Notes: generated by a model not told the origin, from the sequence alone. DNA of 64,000 bases from Candidatus Paracaedimonas acanthamoebae (GCA_017307065.1 JAFKGL010000010.1:73500-137499), one strand, 5' to 3'; numbered from the stretch's first letter, positions 52,397 through 62,751 are shown. Numbers and translations: made by a program.

Positions 52397-55185
52397 GTGA
52401 CCTCGTCGATCACGTGAACGCAACGATCACATAAGGTTGAATGGATAGGATGATTGCCAACTTCTTTTAAAACGCGCCAACATCTTTCACATTTATGGCC
52501 AGAAGCAACCGAAACCTGGACGCCCAAATGATCAAAATCTGAACTTATGAAAGCTGTAGAGGGGAGTGCTTCTATAGAAATATCGAGACTTGAAGTAATT
52601 GCAAGTTCAGCATAATCGACCTTCGGGAGCATTTTTTGCTGAGGATCAAAAACCGTCACATGCGCCTGCAAACTTGATTTAATAAGGCCTTGAGAACGGG
52701 CAACTTCAAGAGCACCTGTTATGACACGTCTTTGCGCGCGCAGCACATCAAAGTCTTGAGCCAGAGCCTCATTTTTCCAGGCTTCCGGCGTTTCAGGTAA
52801 AAAGTTTAAGTGGATGCTTTCACGGTCTTCGCCAAACCGAGCCAACCAAGCCTCTTCGACGGTGAAACATAATACAGGCGCAAGCCAATGTAAGAGATGA
52901 TTTAGAAGTAAATCAAAAACTGTGCGGGTGGCGCGGCGTTTTATATCTTGGGCACTATCACAATAAACAACGTCTTTACGCACATCAAAATAAAAAGCAG
53001 AAAGATCGGCAGAACAAAAATGATGAAGAGCACTATAGAAAGCCTGGAAATTATAAGCTTGAGTACATTCTTTAAAAAGCGTATCGAGCTGATGAAGACG
53101 ATGCAGAACCCACCGTTCTAAAGAGGGCATATCCTCAAGAGAAGGGTGCTCTTCTGAAGTAAATCCATGTAAGGCGCCCAGTAAGTAGCGAAGAGTATTC
53201 CGAAAACGGCGATAGATATCTTCTTGATGTTTTAGGATTTCTGGGCCAATGCGCAAGTCATCGGAGTAATCACAGCTGACGACCCAAAGCCTTAAAATCT
53301 CAATTCCTAAAGTCTCGGCAATTTTGTCAGGAGCGACAACGTTTCCTTGAGATTTAGACATTTTTCGACCTTGTTCGTCGACCGTGAAGCCATGAGTTAC
53401 AACGGCTTTATAAGGAGCTTGGTTCTTAGTGCCACATCCAAGCAAGAGAGATGACATGAACCAGCCTCGATGCTGGTCTGACCCTTCAAGATAAAGAGAG
53501 GCTGGAAATTCAAGTTCAGGACGTTTTTCAAGGACAAATTTTTGAGTTGACCCTGAATCAAACCAAACATCTAAAATATCATTGATGGGTTCGTAGTCTG
53601 CAGGATCATGATCATGACCTAAAAAGCGTTCTGGATTTTTGTACCAAGCTTCGGCGCCTTCTTTCCTAACGGCCTCAATGATTCGTTGGTTAACGGAGGC
53701 ATCAATAAGAGGTTGTTTTGTTTCTTTATGAACAAAGATGGTTAGCGGAACTCCCCAAGCTCTTTGGCGAGAAATACACCAATCGGGGCGATTCTCAACC
53801 ATTCCTTTGATGCGGTTTTTACTTTGAGAAGGATACCAGTGAACACCTTCAATCGCATCAAGGGCTTGATGACGCAAACAATTTGCTTCCAAACTGATAA
53901 ACCACTGGGGAGTGGTTCTATAAATAAGAGGAGCTTTAGAACGCCAGGAATGAGGATAGCTATGGACAATTTTCTCTTTGGCGGCAAGCGCGTTACTATC
54001 TGAGAGAAGAGCAATAATTTTATCATCCACTTTAAAGACATGATCGCCAGCAAAAAGCGGGACCCAAGAAGCGTACGTTCCATCATCTAAGACAGTTTCA
54101 GGGACTTCAAGTTGATAGCGTCTTCCAAGGTCATAGTCTTCAATTCCATGACTGGGGGCCGTATGAACAAGGCCTGTTCCCGTATCGACGGCAACATGAT
54201 CTCCGGGCAAGAATGGAACATCATGATCATATCCTTGGCCGACAAAAGGATGGCTTGCTTTCATCCCTTCAAGACGAGTTCCTTTGAAAGAGGTTAGAAT
54301 TTCTGCCTCTGCAATGCCAAGTTTTTTCAAGACTTGATCGATAAGGTCTTTGGCAATTAGGAGTTTTTCTCCTGGGATCGCGACTGAATCAGGCTCAACT
54401 TTTTGCACTAGAAGAAGGGCATACTCAACATCTGGATGATAAGCAATAGCCCGGTTTCCGGGGAGCGACCAAGGCGTCGTGGTCCAAATGACAGCAGAAG
54501 TTTCTTGAAGTTCAGCGTCTGTAGAAGCTTGGATTTTAAATCGCACATAGATTGAGGAAGATGTTTTATCTTCATATTCAACTTCAGCTTCCGCTAGGGC
54601 TGTTTTTTCAATGACAGACCATAAAACAGGTTTGACGCCCCGATAGACGTTTCCTTTTTCTAAAAAAGTGAGGAATGTGGTGACAATTTCGGCTTCAGCA
54701 TCGGGATCCATGGTGATGTAAGGATTTTCCCAATCGCCTAAGAGGCCGAGACGTTTGAACTCTTCTCGTTGAATTGCGATCCAGCTTTCGGCAAACGTGC
54801 GACATTCAGCTCTGAATTGTTGAATGTCGATTTCTTCTTTGGTTTTGCCTTCTTTTCGGTATTTTTCCTCAATTTTCCACTCAATGGGGAGGCCATGACA
54901 ATCCCATCCTGGAACAAGAGGCGCATCATGTCCCAGAAGATGCTGAGCCCGAATCACAATATCTTTAAAGATGCTTGTGAAGCCATGTCCGACATGAATA
55001 TGACCATTCGCATACGGAGGGCCTGAGTGCAAAATAAACTTTGGGAAACCTTGAGTTTTGGCACGAATTTTTTTATAGAGCTTTGTCTGCTCCCAGAGTT
55101 TTAATATTTCTGGCTCACGTTCACGTAAGTTTGCTTTCATTGCAAAGGGGGTGGTTGGCAGAAAAACGCTATCTTTATAATTCAT
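52393..55185 (-). CDS. ileS: Isoleucyl-tRNA synthetase
   Basis: 930 residues, class I synthetase. HIGH-type motif ANGHIHVGHGFTS (residues about 59-71), KMSKS motif in DEQGRKMSKSQGN, an editing domain between them, an anticodon-binding region (DVLRAQRRVI) and a C-terminal zinc ribbon CERCWRVLKEVGNHP ... LCDRC. The zinc tail marks the bacterial type sensitive to mupirocin in principle. First gene of the run to mutL. Confidence 0.98.
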   Translation of the reverse strand: MNYKDSVFLPTTPFAMKANLREREPEILKLWEQTKLYKKIRAKTQGFPKFILHSGPPYANGHIHVGHGFTSIFKDIVIRAQHLLGHDAPLVPGWDCHGLPIEWKIEEKYRKEGKTKEEIDIQQFRAECRTFAESWIAIQREEFKRLGLLGDWENPYITMDPDAEAEIVTTFLTFLEKGNVYRGVKPVLWSVIEKTALAEAEVEYEDKTSSSIYVRFKIQASTDAELQETSAVIWTTTPWSLPGNRAIAYHPDVEYALLLVQKVEPDSVAIPGEKLLIAKDLIDQVLKKLGIAEAEILTSFKGTRLEGMKASHPFVGQGYDHDVPFLPGDHVAVDTGTGLVHTAPSHGIEDYDLGRRYQLEVPETVLDDGTYASWVPLFAGDHVFKVDDKIIALLSDSNALAAKEKIVHSYPHSWRSKAPLIYRTTPQWFISLEANCLRHQALDAIEGVHWYPSQSKNRIKGMVENRPDWCISRQRAWGVPLTIFVHKETKQPLIDASVNQRIIEAVRKEGAEAWYKNPERFLGHDHDPADYEPINDILDVWFDSGSTQKFVLEKRPELEFPASLYLEGSDQHRGWFMSSLLLGCGTKNQAPYKAVVTHGFTVDEQGRKMSKSQGNVVAPDKIAETLGIEILRLWVVSCDYSDDLRIGPEILKHQEDIYRRFRNTLRYLLGALHGFTSEEHPSLEDMPSLERWVLHRLHQLDTLFKECTQAYNFQAFYSALHHFCSADLSAFYFDVRKDVVYCDSAQDIKRRATRTVFDLLLNHLLHWLAPVLCFTVEEAWLARFGEDRESIHLNFLPETPEAWKNEALAQDFDVLRAQRRVITGALEVARSQGLIKSSLQAHVTVFDPQQKMLPKVDYAELAITSSLDISIEALPSTAFISSDFDHLGVQVSVASGHKCERCWRVLKEVGNHPIHSTLCDRCVHVIDEVT

Positions 55186-55563
55186 TACAATCGGGCCTTG
55201 CTTAAAGTTTATTATATTCCCTGGTAGTTATCTTACTTGTGTTACACGAACTTTTCTTTTTCTTCTATAGAATTTTCGCTTTCGCAACAACGCAGGTTTA
55301 AGAAATTTAAAAGAATCTTTTCTTAAAATTATAGAATTCTTTCTCACCTCTTCTTCTTATCATAATTGATTTTAGATCAAAAATCAATATAAAAGTGTAC
55401 ATTTTTTAAAAAATATTGATTTTATTTTAGAAAAAAGCAATTTTCTTTTCAATTTTTTAGAGAGAATGAGAGTTAAAATTGGTAAAAACCTTGAATAATG
55501 ATGCTAAATATGTTCATTTGATGTCTTGAATTAAAGTCGGAAAAACTGAACGAAGAGTTTTAA
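55186..55563. other. AT-rich divergent intergenic region between ileS and greA
   Basis: 378 bases, no ORF. It should contain promoters of ileS (leftward) and greA (rightward), but I cannot place them safely. It holds an imperfect palindrome TTGATTTT...AAAAATCAA (55366-55387) and a second TTGATTTT copy (55416-55423). The palindrome could be an operator; no regulator is suggested. Confidence 0.5.
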
Positions 55564-56037
55564 ATGGAAAAAGTACCTATGACATCTCAAGGGTTTGTGC
55601 GTCTTCAAGAAGAGCTTAGCCATCTCAAGACAATTGAACGCCGGGCGGTAATCCGTGCTATTGCTGATGCGCGAGCCTTGGGAGATTTGTCAGAAAACGC
55701 GGAATATCATGCGGCTCGTGAAAAACAAAGCTTTATAGAGGGGCGTATTGCGGAACTTGAAGCTAAAATTATGCACGCCCACATTATTGAAGTTTCAAAA
55801 CTTACAGGCGATACTATTAAGTTTGGGGCGCATGTGTTTCTTGAAGATGAAGATACAGAAGAAGAAATTTGCTATCAAATCGTTGGGGTTGACGAAGCCG
55901 ACATTAAGGAACGTCTTCTGTCAATCTCTGCGCCTTTAGCACGGGCTTTGATTGGCAAAAAGGTAGATGATTCTGTTGAAGTCAAAACCCCGGGTGGACT
56001 TAAAGGTTATCATATTCTTAAAATTGAATATCGGTAA
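55564..56037 (+). CDS. greA: Transcription elongation factor GreA
   Basis: 157 residues. Helical coiled-coil N-domain ([38 protein letters not shown] with the two acidic tip residues) and a C-terminal FKBP-like domain ending in [16 protein letters not shown]. Frees stalled RNA polymerase by cleaving the back-tracked transcript. An ATG at 55579 is also possible. It is followed after 12 bases by the ELM1-like gene. Confidence 0.97.
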   Translation: MEKVPMTSQGFVRLQEELSHLKTIERRAVIRAIADARALGDLSENAEYHAAREKQSFIEGRIAELEAKIMHAHIIEVSKLTGDTIKFGAHVFLEDEDTEEEICYQIVGVDEADIKERLLSISAPLARALIGKKVDDSVEVKTPGGLKGYHILKIEYR

Positions 56038-56049
56038 TGAGTTGCTGAC

Positions 56050-57006
56050 GTGAAATCTTGTTGGGTTGTTGCGGATAGTGGGAAAATTGGCACAGAAAAT
56101 CAATGCATTGGATTGGCTGAAGCTTTAGGATTTTCTCCCATAATTAAGCGAATCAAACCGCGAGGTCTATGGCGTTTTTTACCGGCTTCTTGCTGGTTCA
56201 ATCCTTTAGAGGGACTTTCATCTGCTCATGATCGTTTGGCGCCCCCTTGGCCAGATGTAATTATTGCTGGAGGTCGAGCAAGTGTCGCCCCCACAGCAAA
56301 AATTCGTCAGTTAACCCACGGTAGAACAAAAGTCATCCAGCTACAAAATCCTTTGGTTAATCCTGCTCGTTTCGATGCTGTCATTGCGCCTCAGCATGAT
56401 AATCTCACAGGAGAGAACGTTATTGTCACGGAAGGCACTTTGCACCGCGTCACCCGTGAGCGTCTTGCTCAGGAAGCCCTTAAATTTAAACCTTTGGTAA
56501 CCTCTTTATCGAAACCTCTTCTAGTGGTTCTTATTGGAGGTTCAAATCGTTGTTATAAAGTGAAGCCTGAGCATATGCGAAAAATGGGGGAACGATTGAA
56601 ATCTCTCTGCCAACGCGAAAATTTGGGGTTAGCTATAACGATTTCGCGCCGGACAGAGCCCGAAAATAGAGAAGCCTTAATCAAGAGCCTCAAAGATGTC
56701 TCGGCGGCTATTTGGACAGGAGAAGGTGAGAATCCTTATTTTGGATTCTTAGGGCTTGCAGATTACATTCTTGTGACCTGTGATTCGGTTGCGATGACTT
56801 CAGAGGCGTGTTTTACAGGGAAGCCTGTTTATTCTTACTTTTTTGAAGGGGGGTCCTCTAAATTCAGACGTTTTCATGCGTATTTTCAAAAGAAAGGGTA
56901 CACGAAGCCTTTTGAAGATAATATTTCAACTTGGTCTTATGTTCCGTTAAACGATTTGCAAGTTGTTGAAACGAAGCTTAAAAAGCTCTTGAAAATCAAT
57001 TTATAA
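56050..57006 (+). CDS. ELM1/DUF1022-family protein
   Basis: 318 residues, GTG start. Conserved blocks CWVVADSGKIGTENQCIGLA, PDVIIAGGRASVAPTAKIR, IQLQNPLVNPARFDAVIAPQHDNL and DYILVTCDSVAMTSEAC match the family named after plant mitochondrial fission ELM1. It has a glycosyltransferase-like Rossmann fold with LVVLIGGSNRCYK. Function in bacteria is unknown; a role in cell-envelope or organelle-like division is suggested only by homology. It lies in greA-rplM context. Confidence 0.88.
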   Translation: MKSCWVVADSGKIGTENQCIGLAEALGFSPIIKRIKPRGLWRFLPASCWFNPLEGLSSAHDRLAPPWPDVIIAGGRASVAPTAKIRQLTHGRTKVIQLQNPLVNPARFDAVIAPQHDNLTGENVIVTEGTLHRVTRERLAQEALKFKPLVTSLSKPLLVVLIGGSNRCYKVKPEHMRKMGERLKSLCQRENLGLAITISRRTEPENREALIKSLKDVSAAIWTGEGENPYFGFLGLADYILVTCDSVAMTSEACFTGKPVYSYFFEGGSSKFRRFHAYFQKKGYTKPFEDNISTWSYVPLNDLQVVETKLKKLLKINL

Positions 57007-57135
57007 ACAAAGAACCTCATTTTCCTTGTTTTTATGATTGACGAGAAAAGGCGAAGTGATGTACAGAAATGCCAGAGTCGTGTGAATAACGCTCATTTGA
57101 AGTTTCTATATTAACAGTTAAGATTGTGTGTAAAA

Positions 57136-57597
57136 ATGAAAACTCTTTCATTAAAACCTGCTGAAGTCACCAAGAAGTGGAGACTTGTCGATGCAGAAGG
57201 TGTGGTTCTAGGTCGTCTTGCGTCTGTTTTGGCAAAGCGTCTTCGTGGAAAACATCGTCCAGATTATACGCCTCATGTTGATTGTGGTGATAATATCGTT
57301 GTTATCAATGCAGATAAAGTGCGCCTCACAGGCAAGAAATTAAAAGATGATGTCTTTTATTGGCACACAGGCCATCCAGGTGGAATCAAAGAACGTACCG
57401 CGGGTGAGACACTTGCAGGTCGATTCCCAGAGCGCCTTTTAGAGAAAGCTGTTGAGCGTATGATTCCAAGAACACCTCTTGGACGTAAGCAAATGAATAA
57501 TCTTAAGGTTTATGCTGGTCCTAACCATCCTCATGAAGCACAAAAGCTTGAGACTTTGGATGTTGCAGGGATGAATCCAAAGAATAAAAGGAGTTAA
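57136..57597 (+). CDS. rplM: Ribosomal protein uL13
   Basis: 153 residues from the ATG at 57136. Conserved [35 protein letters not shown] and [18 protein letters not shown] are typical. Operon rplM-rpsI with a 6-base gap to rpsI. The frame is open to 57124 (TTG), which adds only a poor start. Confidence 0.97.
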   Translation: MKTLSLKPAEVTKKWRLVDAEGVVLGRLASVLAKRLRGKHRPDYTPHVDCGDNIVVINADKVRLTGKKLKDDVFYWHTGHPGGIKERTAGETLAGRFPERLLEKAVERMIPRTPLGRKQMNNLKVYAGPNHPHEAQKLETLDVAGMNPKNKRS

Positions 57598-57603
57598 GTT
57601 TCA

Positions 57604-58110
57604 ATGGCACAAGAGCGAATTGAACTTGAAAATTTAAAGTCAGCTGTTTCTGATAAAGGGATGACAGCAAAGAAAGTTTCTACGACTTCCAGTGAGAAGA
57701 CAGATGGTCCTCGCGTGGATGCCTTAGGACGTGCTTATGCTACCGGTAAACGTAAAAATGCGATTGCACGTGTTTGGATTAAGCCAGGTTCAGGAAAAAT
57801 TACTGTTAATGGACGTGAAAGCCAAGTTTACTTTGCCCGTCCCGTTTTACAAATGATGATAGACCAACCTTTTAAGGTTTCTGGTCGTCAAGCACAGTTC
57901 GACGTCATTTGTACAGTGACAGGCGGCGGTCTTTCAGGTCAAGCAGGTGCGGTTCGTCATGGAATTAGCAAGGCGTTGACTTATTTTGATCCAGCGCTTC
58001 GTCCGCCTCTAAAGGTTGAAGGTCTTCTTACACGCGATAGCCGTATTGTTGAACGTAAGAAATATGGTCGTGCAAAAGCGCGTCGTAGCTTCCAGTTCTC
58101 AAAGCGTTAA
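57604..58110 (+). CDS. rpsI: Ribosomal protein uS9
   Basis: 168 residues: a short acidic N-terminal extension of about 40 residues, then the uS9 core with [41 protein letters not shown] and the C-terminal [17 protein letters not shown], which reaches the ribosomal P site. It is followed by a strong terminator. Confidence 0.97.
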   Translation: MAQERIELENLKSAVSDKGMTAKKVSTTSSEKTDGPRVDALGRAYATGKRKNAIARVWIKPGSGKITVNGRESQVYFARPVLQMMIDQPFKVSGRQAQFDVICTVTGGGLSGQAGAVRHGISKALTYFDPALRPPLKVEGLLTRDSRIVERKKYGRAKARRSFQFSKR

Positions 58111-58140
58111 CGTTTTCAGAGATCAAGTTTATATGCAAGG

Positions 58141-58165
58141 CGCCATCCGAAAGGGTGGCGTTTTT
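58141..58165 (+). terminator. Terminator after rpsI
   Basis: CGCCATCC (58141-58148) pairs with GGGTGGCG (58153-58160), one T-G wobble, with a GAAA tetraloop, then five T's. Confidence 0.92.
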
Positions 58166-58393
58166 GTTTTATGTTTATTGTTTTGAGAAGTAAGAGTGTC
58201 CAGCCTTGTAGAAGGTAGATGTTGGAGAGATTTGTCGTGATGCTTACCAGGCTCTATTAACAAAGTTTCCTAAGAAAAACCTGTAGCAGAAAGAGATAAT
58301 ATCTCTCTTTAAAGAAAAACTTATGATATAAAAAATTTAATAAGCAAAATTCAGATGAAGATTTTGATTCATCTCTCACTGATTCTTTATCTT

Positions 58394-60718
58394 CTAATTT
58401 TCGCCATTTAACATAGAGCTTTCTTCATCGGAACTCTGATTTACTAATAAAGAAACAGCTTCGTCACTATCTTGAATATCAGGGGGAAAGCAATCTTTCA
58501 TCCATTGTTTAAAGCGTTGCCATTTCGAGGAAGACATTGTTTGATGCGGCAATGTAAGAAATGCGAGATCATCTTCTACCTCTTCTACCTGCACATTTCT
58601 ATTGTGATCTGGGAATGTTTTTTGTTCAAGTACTGTCAGCCCTTCTGGGGTGAGATCATTAATTTGTTTCGACATAACTTCAAGTATGCCAATAAGCTTT
58701 TCTTGGTAAGAAGAAAGGCTTTTAGACCATATTGTCGCTTGTTTCAGTCGTCGTGAGACAGCGTTGTAGCCTCGTTCTTGAACTGCCATATAAGAAGGAA
58801 TTTCAAATAAATAAAGAGCTATAAGCCCAATATATTTTATGGCAGGTATGTTATCGTTAGTTCTTGTAAAAATATTTTCGTAAGGTTCTTTTCTGGTATT
58901 ACGGTAGGATGAAAATTCAGAAAAGGTAAAAACTACTGCAGTTAATGCTAAGAAGGATTTATATAAAAGAATATTTGCCGTAAATTTGAGCACATGTTTT
59001 AAAGAGCGAGGGTGACAAACAGAATCTGTTCTAGTTCCATTAGTTTTTTTTATAAAGAATTGTGAAGTAAAAGAAGTCTCAAAACTTTTCAAAGTTTTAT
59101 AAATATCTCCTTTTTCAGCAAAAGCAATCCATCCCGCGGCAAGGCTTCCTATAACAGTGGCCAATATTATTCTCTGATCTGGTGCCATGAATGCTAAGTA
59201 TTTTTCTCCAATCTTGAATATTGTTTCCAAATCTTGTGTCAGAACAGTTGAGAGTCCCCAAGCCCCTAAAAATGAGATACCATATGATAAGTAACGGGAG
59301 ATTTTTGATCCAAGATCTGTGTGAGATGAAATCGGGTATTCTCTAATAAAGTCATATAATTTTTCATAGGCAATAGGGGATACTCCAGATTCAACAAAAT
59401 CTTTTTCTTGGAAGCTTGGGCCTTCTCTTTTTGAGGTATCAATCTGTGAGTTTAAGCTGGTCGCGGATCCTTGACCACTCTCTTCAGGTGATCCTATGAT
59501 AGGAATTAAATCTGTGCCATCTATTGTTGAGGAAGAGGTCGCTTCATCTTTTCCTTGCGTTGATATACCCTTTTGTTGTGTATCTAAATCTTGATCACTT
59601 TCCTCAGATAATTCCATAGTAGCCCTTAAATCTGTATCATTCCTTGTTGACGGAGGAATAGTGCCAAGTTCTTCAGGTTCTTCATTGAGGATTGAGATAG
59701 TTTCATCTTCTGGGAGAAGATTTTTGATTAAGTTGCGTAATGTATTTCGATCTCTTGGGTCTTCCAGGTCCAAATTTTCTACGTATTGACGAAATCCTTC
59801 GATCTTTTCCTTTAAAGCGTTTTGTCGTTGAGTTACTTTTCTGTTCAATTTCTGAGCTACCCATTCTAGCATTTCTTTTATTGCACCATGACCTGTCATA
59901 CATTTATCTGGGAAAGTCATGATAATAAGAAAAGGAAACATAGTTTTGAAAAAAATGGGGAAACGAGGCATCTCAGTTTGATAAAGATTAACAACAGTGA
60001 TCAGCGAATAAGTCAAGGCCGCGCCAATATTTATTCCTCCAGGAATAAGATAGCCTAAAAATTGAGGCATAGGCCATTTTCGAAAAACTTGTTTTTTAGC
60101 TTTTGTCAGCTTTTCTTGGTCATTTTCTGGAGCTGGACCTTTCTCGGAGTCAACGGGTTTTTGTTTTTGGCAGCGGGATTTTAGTTTAGAAACAAGAAGT
60201 GTTCCATTGTCTATGAGTCCTTTCCCAAATTTAAAAAATGTATAAATAGTCGGAACTAATCCCGCAAAAATTATCCCATGCGTCGCTGCGGTTGCTTCAT
60301 AAAAGGGCTTTTCTGTTCCAACACCGACGTGCCCAATTCCTATAGCTGGGAATAAAGTTTTCGCACTGAGAGCTTCGAATGAATTCAAAGCCATAAGGCC
60401 AAGAAGTATTGAAAATCCAAACAATATGACGTGTAGAATTGTAGAACAGTTAAGTGAAAAATCACTAAGCGTATGTTTCCTTTTCCATGTTTTTGTTATT
60501 TCTTCTTCTATGATGGCTTGCTTTGCAGGAATTTGAATAGTCTGCTCTTCTTCGATCATTGTGCCTTGTGGTGTGGAAACGCTAGGCGATGCTTCATCGA
60601 TTGTTATATCTTCTGTGATATCAGAGGCATATGCCGTATTCGTAAAGGAAGTTAAAAGATTATTGAGAAAAATACTGTAAATAAGGCAATAACAAACCAC
60701 CTTTTTGAACTTAGACAT
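58394..60718 (-). CDS. Large membrane protein of unknown function with duplicated acidic linker
   Basis: 774 residues from the ATG ending at 60718, which has GGGGAG upstream. Signal peptide at the start (VVCYCLIYSIFLNNLLTS), then about four membrane helices (residues near 94-112, 147-163, 222-245, 255-271). A long charged central part (about 275-460) follows, then a second group of about five helices. The central part has a tandem 40-residue repeat: STRNDTDLxxxMELSEES and STIDGTDLIPIIGSPEES, with the TDL and EES elements exactly 40 residues apart. No family recognised. Followed on the same strand by nothing; a small secreted protein lies upstream. Confidence 0.75.
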   Translation of the reverse strand: MSKFKKVVCYCLIYSIFLNNLLTSFTNTAYASDITEDITIDEASPSVSTPQGTMIEEEQTIQIPAKQAIIEEEITKTWKRKHTLSDFSLNCSTILHVILFGFSILLGLMALNSFEALSAKTLFPAIGIGHVGVGTEKPFYEATAATHGIIFAGLVPTIYTFFKFGKGLIDNGTLLVSKLKSRCQKQKPVDSEKGPAPENDQEKLTKAKKQVFRKWPMPQFLGYLIPGGINIGAALTYSLITVVNLYQTEMPRFPIFFKTMFPFLIIMTFPDKCMTGHGAIKEMLEWVAQKLNRKVTQRQNALKEKIEGFRQYVENLDLEDPRDRNTLRNLIKNLLPEDETISILNEEPEELGTIPPSTRNDTDLRATMELSEESDQDLDTQQKGISTQGKDEATSSSTIDGTDLIPIIGSPEESGQGSATSLNSQIDTSKREGPSFQEKDFVESGVSPIAYEKLYDFIREYPISSHTDLGSKISRYLSYGISFLGAWGLSTVLTQDLETIFKIGEKYLAFMAPDQRIILATVIGSLAAGWIAFAEKGDIYKTLKSFETSFTSQFFIKKTNGTRTDSVCHPRSLKHVLKFTANILLYKSFLALTAVVFTFSEFSSYRNTRKEPYENIFTRTNDNIPAIKYIGLIALYLFEIPSYMAVQERGYNAVSRRLKQATIWSKSLSSYQEKLIGILEVMSKQINDLTPEGLTVLEQKTFPDHNRNVQVEEVEDDLAFLTLPHQTMSSSKWQRFKQWMKDCFPPDIQDSDEAVSLLVNQSSDEESSMLNGEN

Positions 60719-60792
60719 CAAACACTCCCCAGGTAAGATTTATTTTATCAGTAAGGTTGTGGAGTGATGTTAAATCACCCCAAGTTGTTATC

Positions 60793-61344
60793 TCAATTAG
60801 GAGCCCAAGGATTGCTATAATCTGGCTCATCCGCATCATCAACAAGGAGAGAAATGGTTTCTTTCTTTGCTGTGTGAGCTCCCTCTATAAATTCTTCAGC
60901 AGAGATAGGCTGATTGTTTTTAAGAAAGGCTTTACTTCCGTGTGGTGTCAACGGTGTCGCTGTAAGAGCTAGGATATTGTCCACAGATTCTGCCTTAGGA
61001 ATTTCAAAGATCATTTGATAGGAATTTTCTTTTTGATCTGAGAAAACGAGCGTTGCATTCGGTGCATTCGTATAAAAAGACTGTCCTTTTTCCCATAAAG
61101 TAGAAAATTGCGCTGATGTTAGTTCTTTTGTTTCCCCTTTATTCTTTGGCTTAAAAAGAATAGAAGGATCGAGGATTTCACACACATATTGTTGAGATTG
61201 AGCTAGGGCCTTTACGTTAATACCTTGAGCTGTAATGATAAAGTCGCCTATTTGTTTTCCTTCTTGAACATTCGCGTTAGCAAGGTAAAAACTACCCATT
61301 GTGACAAAAAAAATAGATAAGTGATAAGCAATTTTTCTGAACAT
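60793..61344 (-). CDS. Small secreted protein of unknown function
   Basis: 183 residues with a signal peptide (MFRKIAYHLSIFFVTMGSFYLANA). The body contains a predicted beta-rich soluble domain (QIGDFIITAQGINVKAL, YTNAPNATLVFSDQKENSYQMIFEIP) and an acidic tail ending DADEPDYSNPWAPN. GGGGAGAG precedes the ATG, the same ribosome site as the large gene 75 bases downstream, so the two are probably an operon. Confidence 0.7.
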   Translation of the reverse strand: MFRKIAYHLSIFFVTMGSFYLANANVQEGKQIGDFIITAQGINVKALAQSQQYVCEILDPSILFKPKNKGETKELTSAQFSTLWEKGQSFYTNAPNATLVFSDQKENSYQMIFEIPKAESVDNILALTATPLTPHGSKAFLKNNQPISAEEFIEGAHTAKKETISLLVDDADEPDYSNPWAPN

Positions 61345-61473
61345 TTTAGAACTCTCCCCTGATTTCTATATGACTGTTATAAATTCCCAATTATTTTTCT
61401 TGGTTAATAATTCTTAATTTATTTTTTGTCATAATCAAGGCAAAAAACAGCGAAAGAGAAAAAAGAGGAAAAA

Positions 61474-61995
61474 ATGAGATCCTTAGTGTGGCACTTTATG
61501 TTGCTTTGGTTAAGTGGGAATGCCGGTTATGTCGCGGCAAGTCTCTATCCTTCGTCTCTGCAAAACATGAATGAAAAACTAACGTGTGATGCGAATAGTC
61601 ATTACTTTGCCATCGATATTCCCCATTTTACGATTTATCCTTCGGAAAAAGAGAAGGCTAAAATTGTGCACATCCTGCTTCATGTGAATCATGTGAATTT
61701 TCCGGCTTTTTATGATCGTCCTATTCGAAAAATTTTTCAGACCACGATCGAAGACGTTTTAGGGTATCTTTATTGCTCGAATAAACGTGATTTAACCTTG
61801 ACTTTAATGCTATCCTCTCCTTTAGAGCATAAATCTCTTCCGCTTGCCTTTCGCGTGCAAGAGAGTACCTATCACGCGGATCTGCGAAAAATAGAGTTTA
61901 TTGCAGAATTGATTGAGTCGCCTGCTCTTGAATTTTTAGAACAGGCTTCACTTCCTTTCCAGGGGGCATCGAGTTCTTTATTGATTGATGGTTAA
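61474..61995 (+). CDS. Small secreted protein of unknown function
   Basis: 173 residues with a signal peptide (MRSLVWHFMLLWLSGNAGYVAAS). AAAGAGGAA precedes the ATG. After that comes a soluble domain with DIPHFTIYPSEKEKAKIVHI, HVNHVNFPAFYDRP and YLYCSNKRDLTLTLML. Two Cys only. No family recognised. It is divergent from the secreted gene at 60793-61344 and lies 63 bases before marC. Confidence 0.68.
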   Translation: MRSLVWHFMLLWLSGNAGYVAASLYPSSLQNMNEKLTCDANSHYFAIDIPHFTIYPSEKEKAKIVHILLHVNHVNFPAFYDRPIRKIFQTTIEDVLGYLYCSNKRDLTLTLMLSSPLEHKSLPLAFRVQESTYHADLRKIEFIAELIESPALEFLEQASLPFQGASSSLLIDG

Positions 61996-62058
61996 TCATG
62001 CTTGTAGGGAGGCATTCTTCCTTGATATGGTGGGAAAAATTTTAAAAGAGGTGGTCTT

Positions 62059-62751
62059 GTGGTCAATTTTTTAGCTGGGGCGTTTATAACATTATTTGTC
62101 ATCATTGATCCCTTCGGAGTTATTCCCGTTTTTATTGCACTTACGCGAGGAGATTCAAAAGCACAGCGCGCGAAAATTGCGAGTAAGGCGACAATTATCT
62201 CCTTAATTCTATTGCTCCTTTTTGCGTTTGTGGGAGATTATCTTCTTGATTCTTTAGGAATTTCTATCCCTTCTTTCCGTATTGCTGGCGGAATTTTGCT
62301 TCTCCTTGCGGCGATTGATATGGTGGTAGCTCGTCATTCGGGGATTAGTTCAACAACCCAAGATGAACAACGAGAAGCCTTGCAGCGTGATGATATTTCT
62401 GTGTTTCCATTAGCGATTCCATTAATTGCAGGACCTGGGGCCCTTGTGTCAGCTGTCATCCTGATGCGAGAAGTTGAGGGTGATGTCATGATGCAGCTTG
62501 GACTTATCGCTGTTTTAGTGCTGGTTGTTTTAATTATGTATGTTTGTTTATTGTTAGCAGAACCCCTGAGCAAATTATTAGGCGTGACGGGTAGTAACGT
62601 TTTGGGGCGCGTTTTTGGGATTATTTTGGCAGCTCTAGCGGTTCAATTTATTATTGATGGGTTGGGGCAAAGTATCGAGCATGTTTTAAAACCTGTGGGC
62701 TCTCCTCAATCACTTCAATCCCCTGAGAAATGGCCCCTTTTTGGGAAATAA
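62059..62751 (+). CDS. MarC-family membrane protein
   Basis: 230 residues, GTG start preceded by AAGAGG. Six membrane helices with the family motifs FVIIDPFGVIPVFIALT, RIAGGILLLLAAIDM, and AIPLIAGPGALVSAVILM. Members are called UPF0056 or MarC; despite the name, they are not proven multidrug transporters. The gene ends 2 bases before the converging dapE stop. Confidence 0.9.
   Translation: MVNFLAGAFITLFVIIDPFGVIPVFIALTRGDSKAQRAKIASKATIISLILLLLFAFVGDYLLDSLGISIPSFRIAGGILLLLAAIDMVVARHSGISSTTQDEQREALQRDDISVFPLAIPLIAGPGALVSAVILMREVEGDVMMQLGLIAVLVLVVLIMYVCLLLAEPLSKLLGVTGSNVLGRVFGIILAALAVQFIIDGLGQSIEHVLKPVGSPQSLQSPEKWPLFGK

Noticed and set aside
58292-58306. Short palindrome AGAGAT-AAT-ATCTCT as terminator of the large membrane protein gene
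   Set aside because: The stem is only 6 bp and AT-rich, with a weak T-tract on the minus strand, so support is insufficient.
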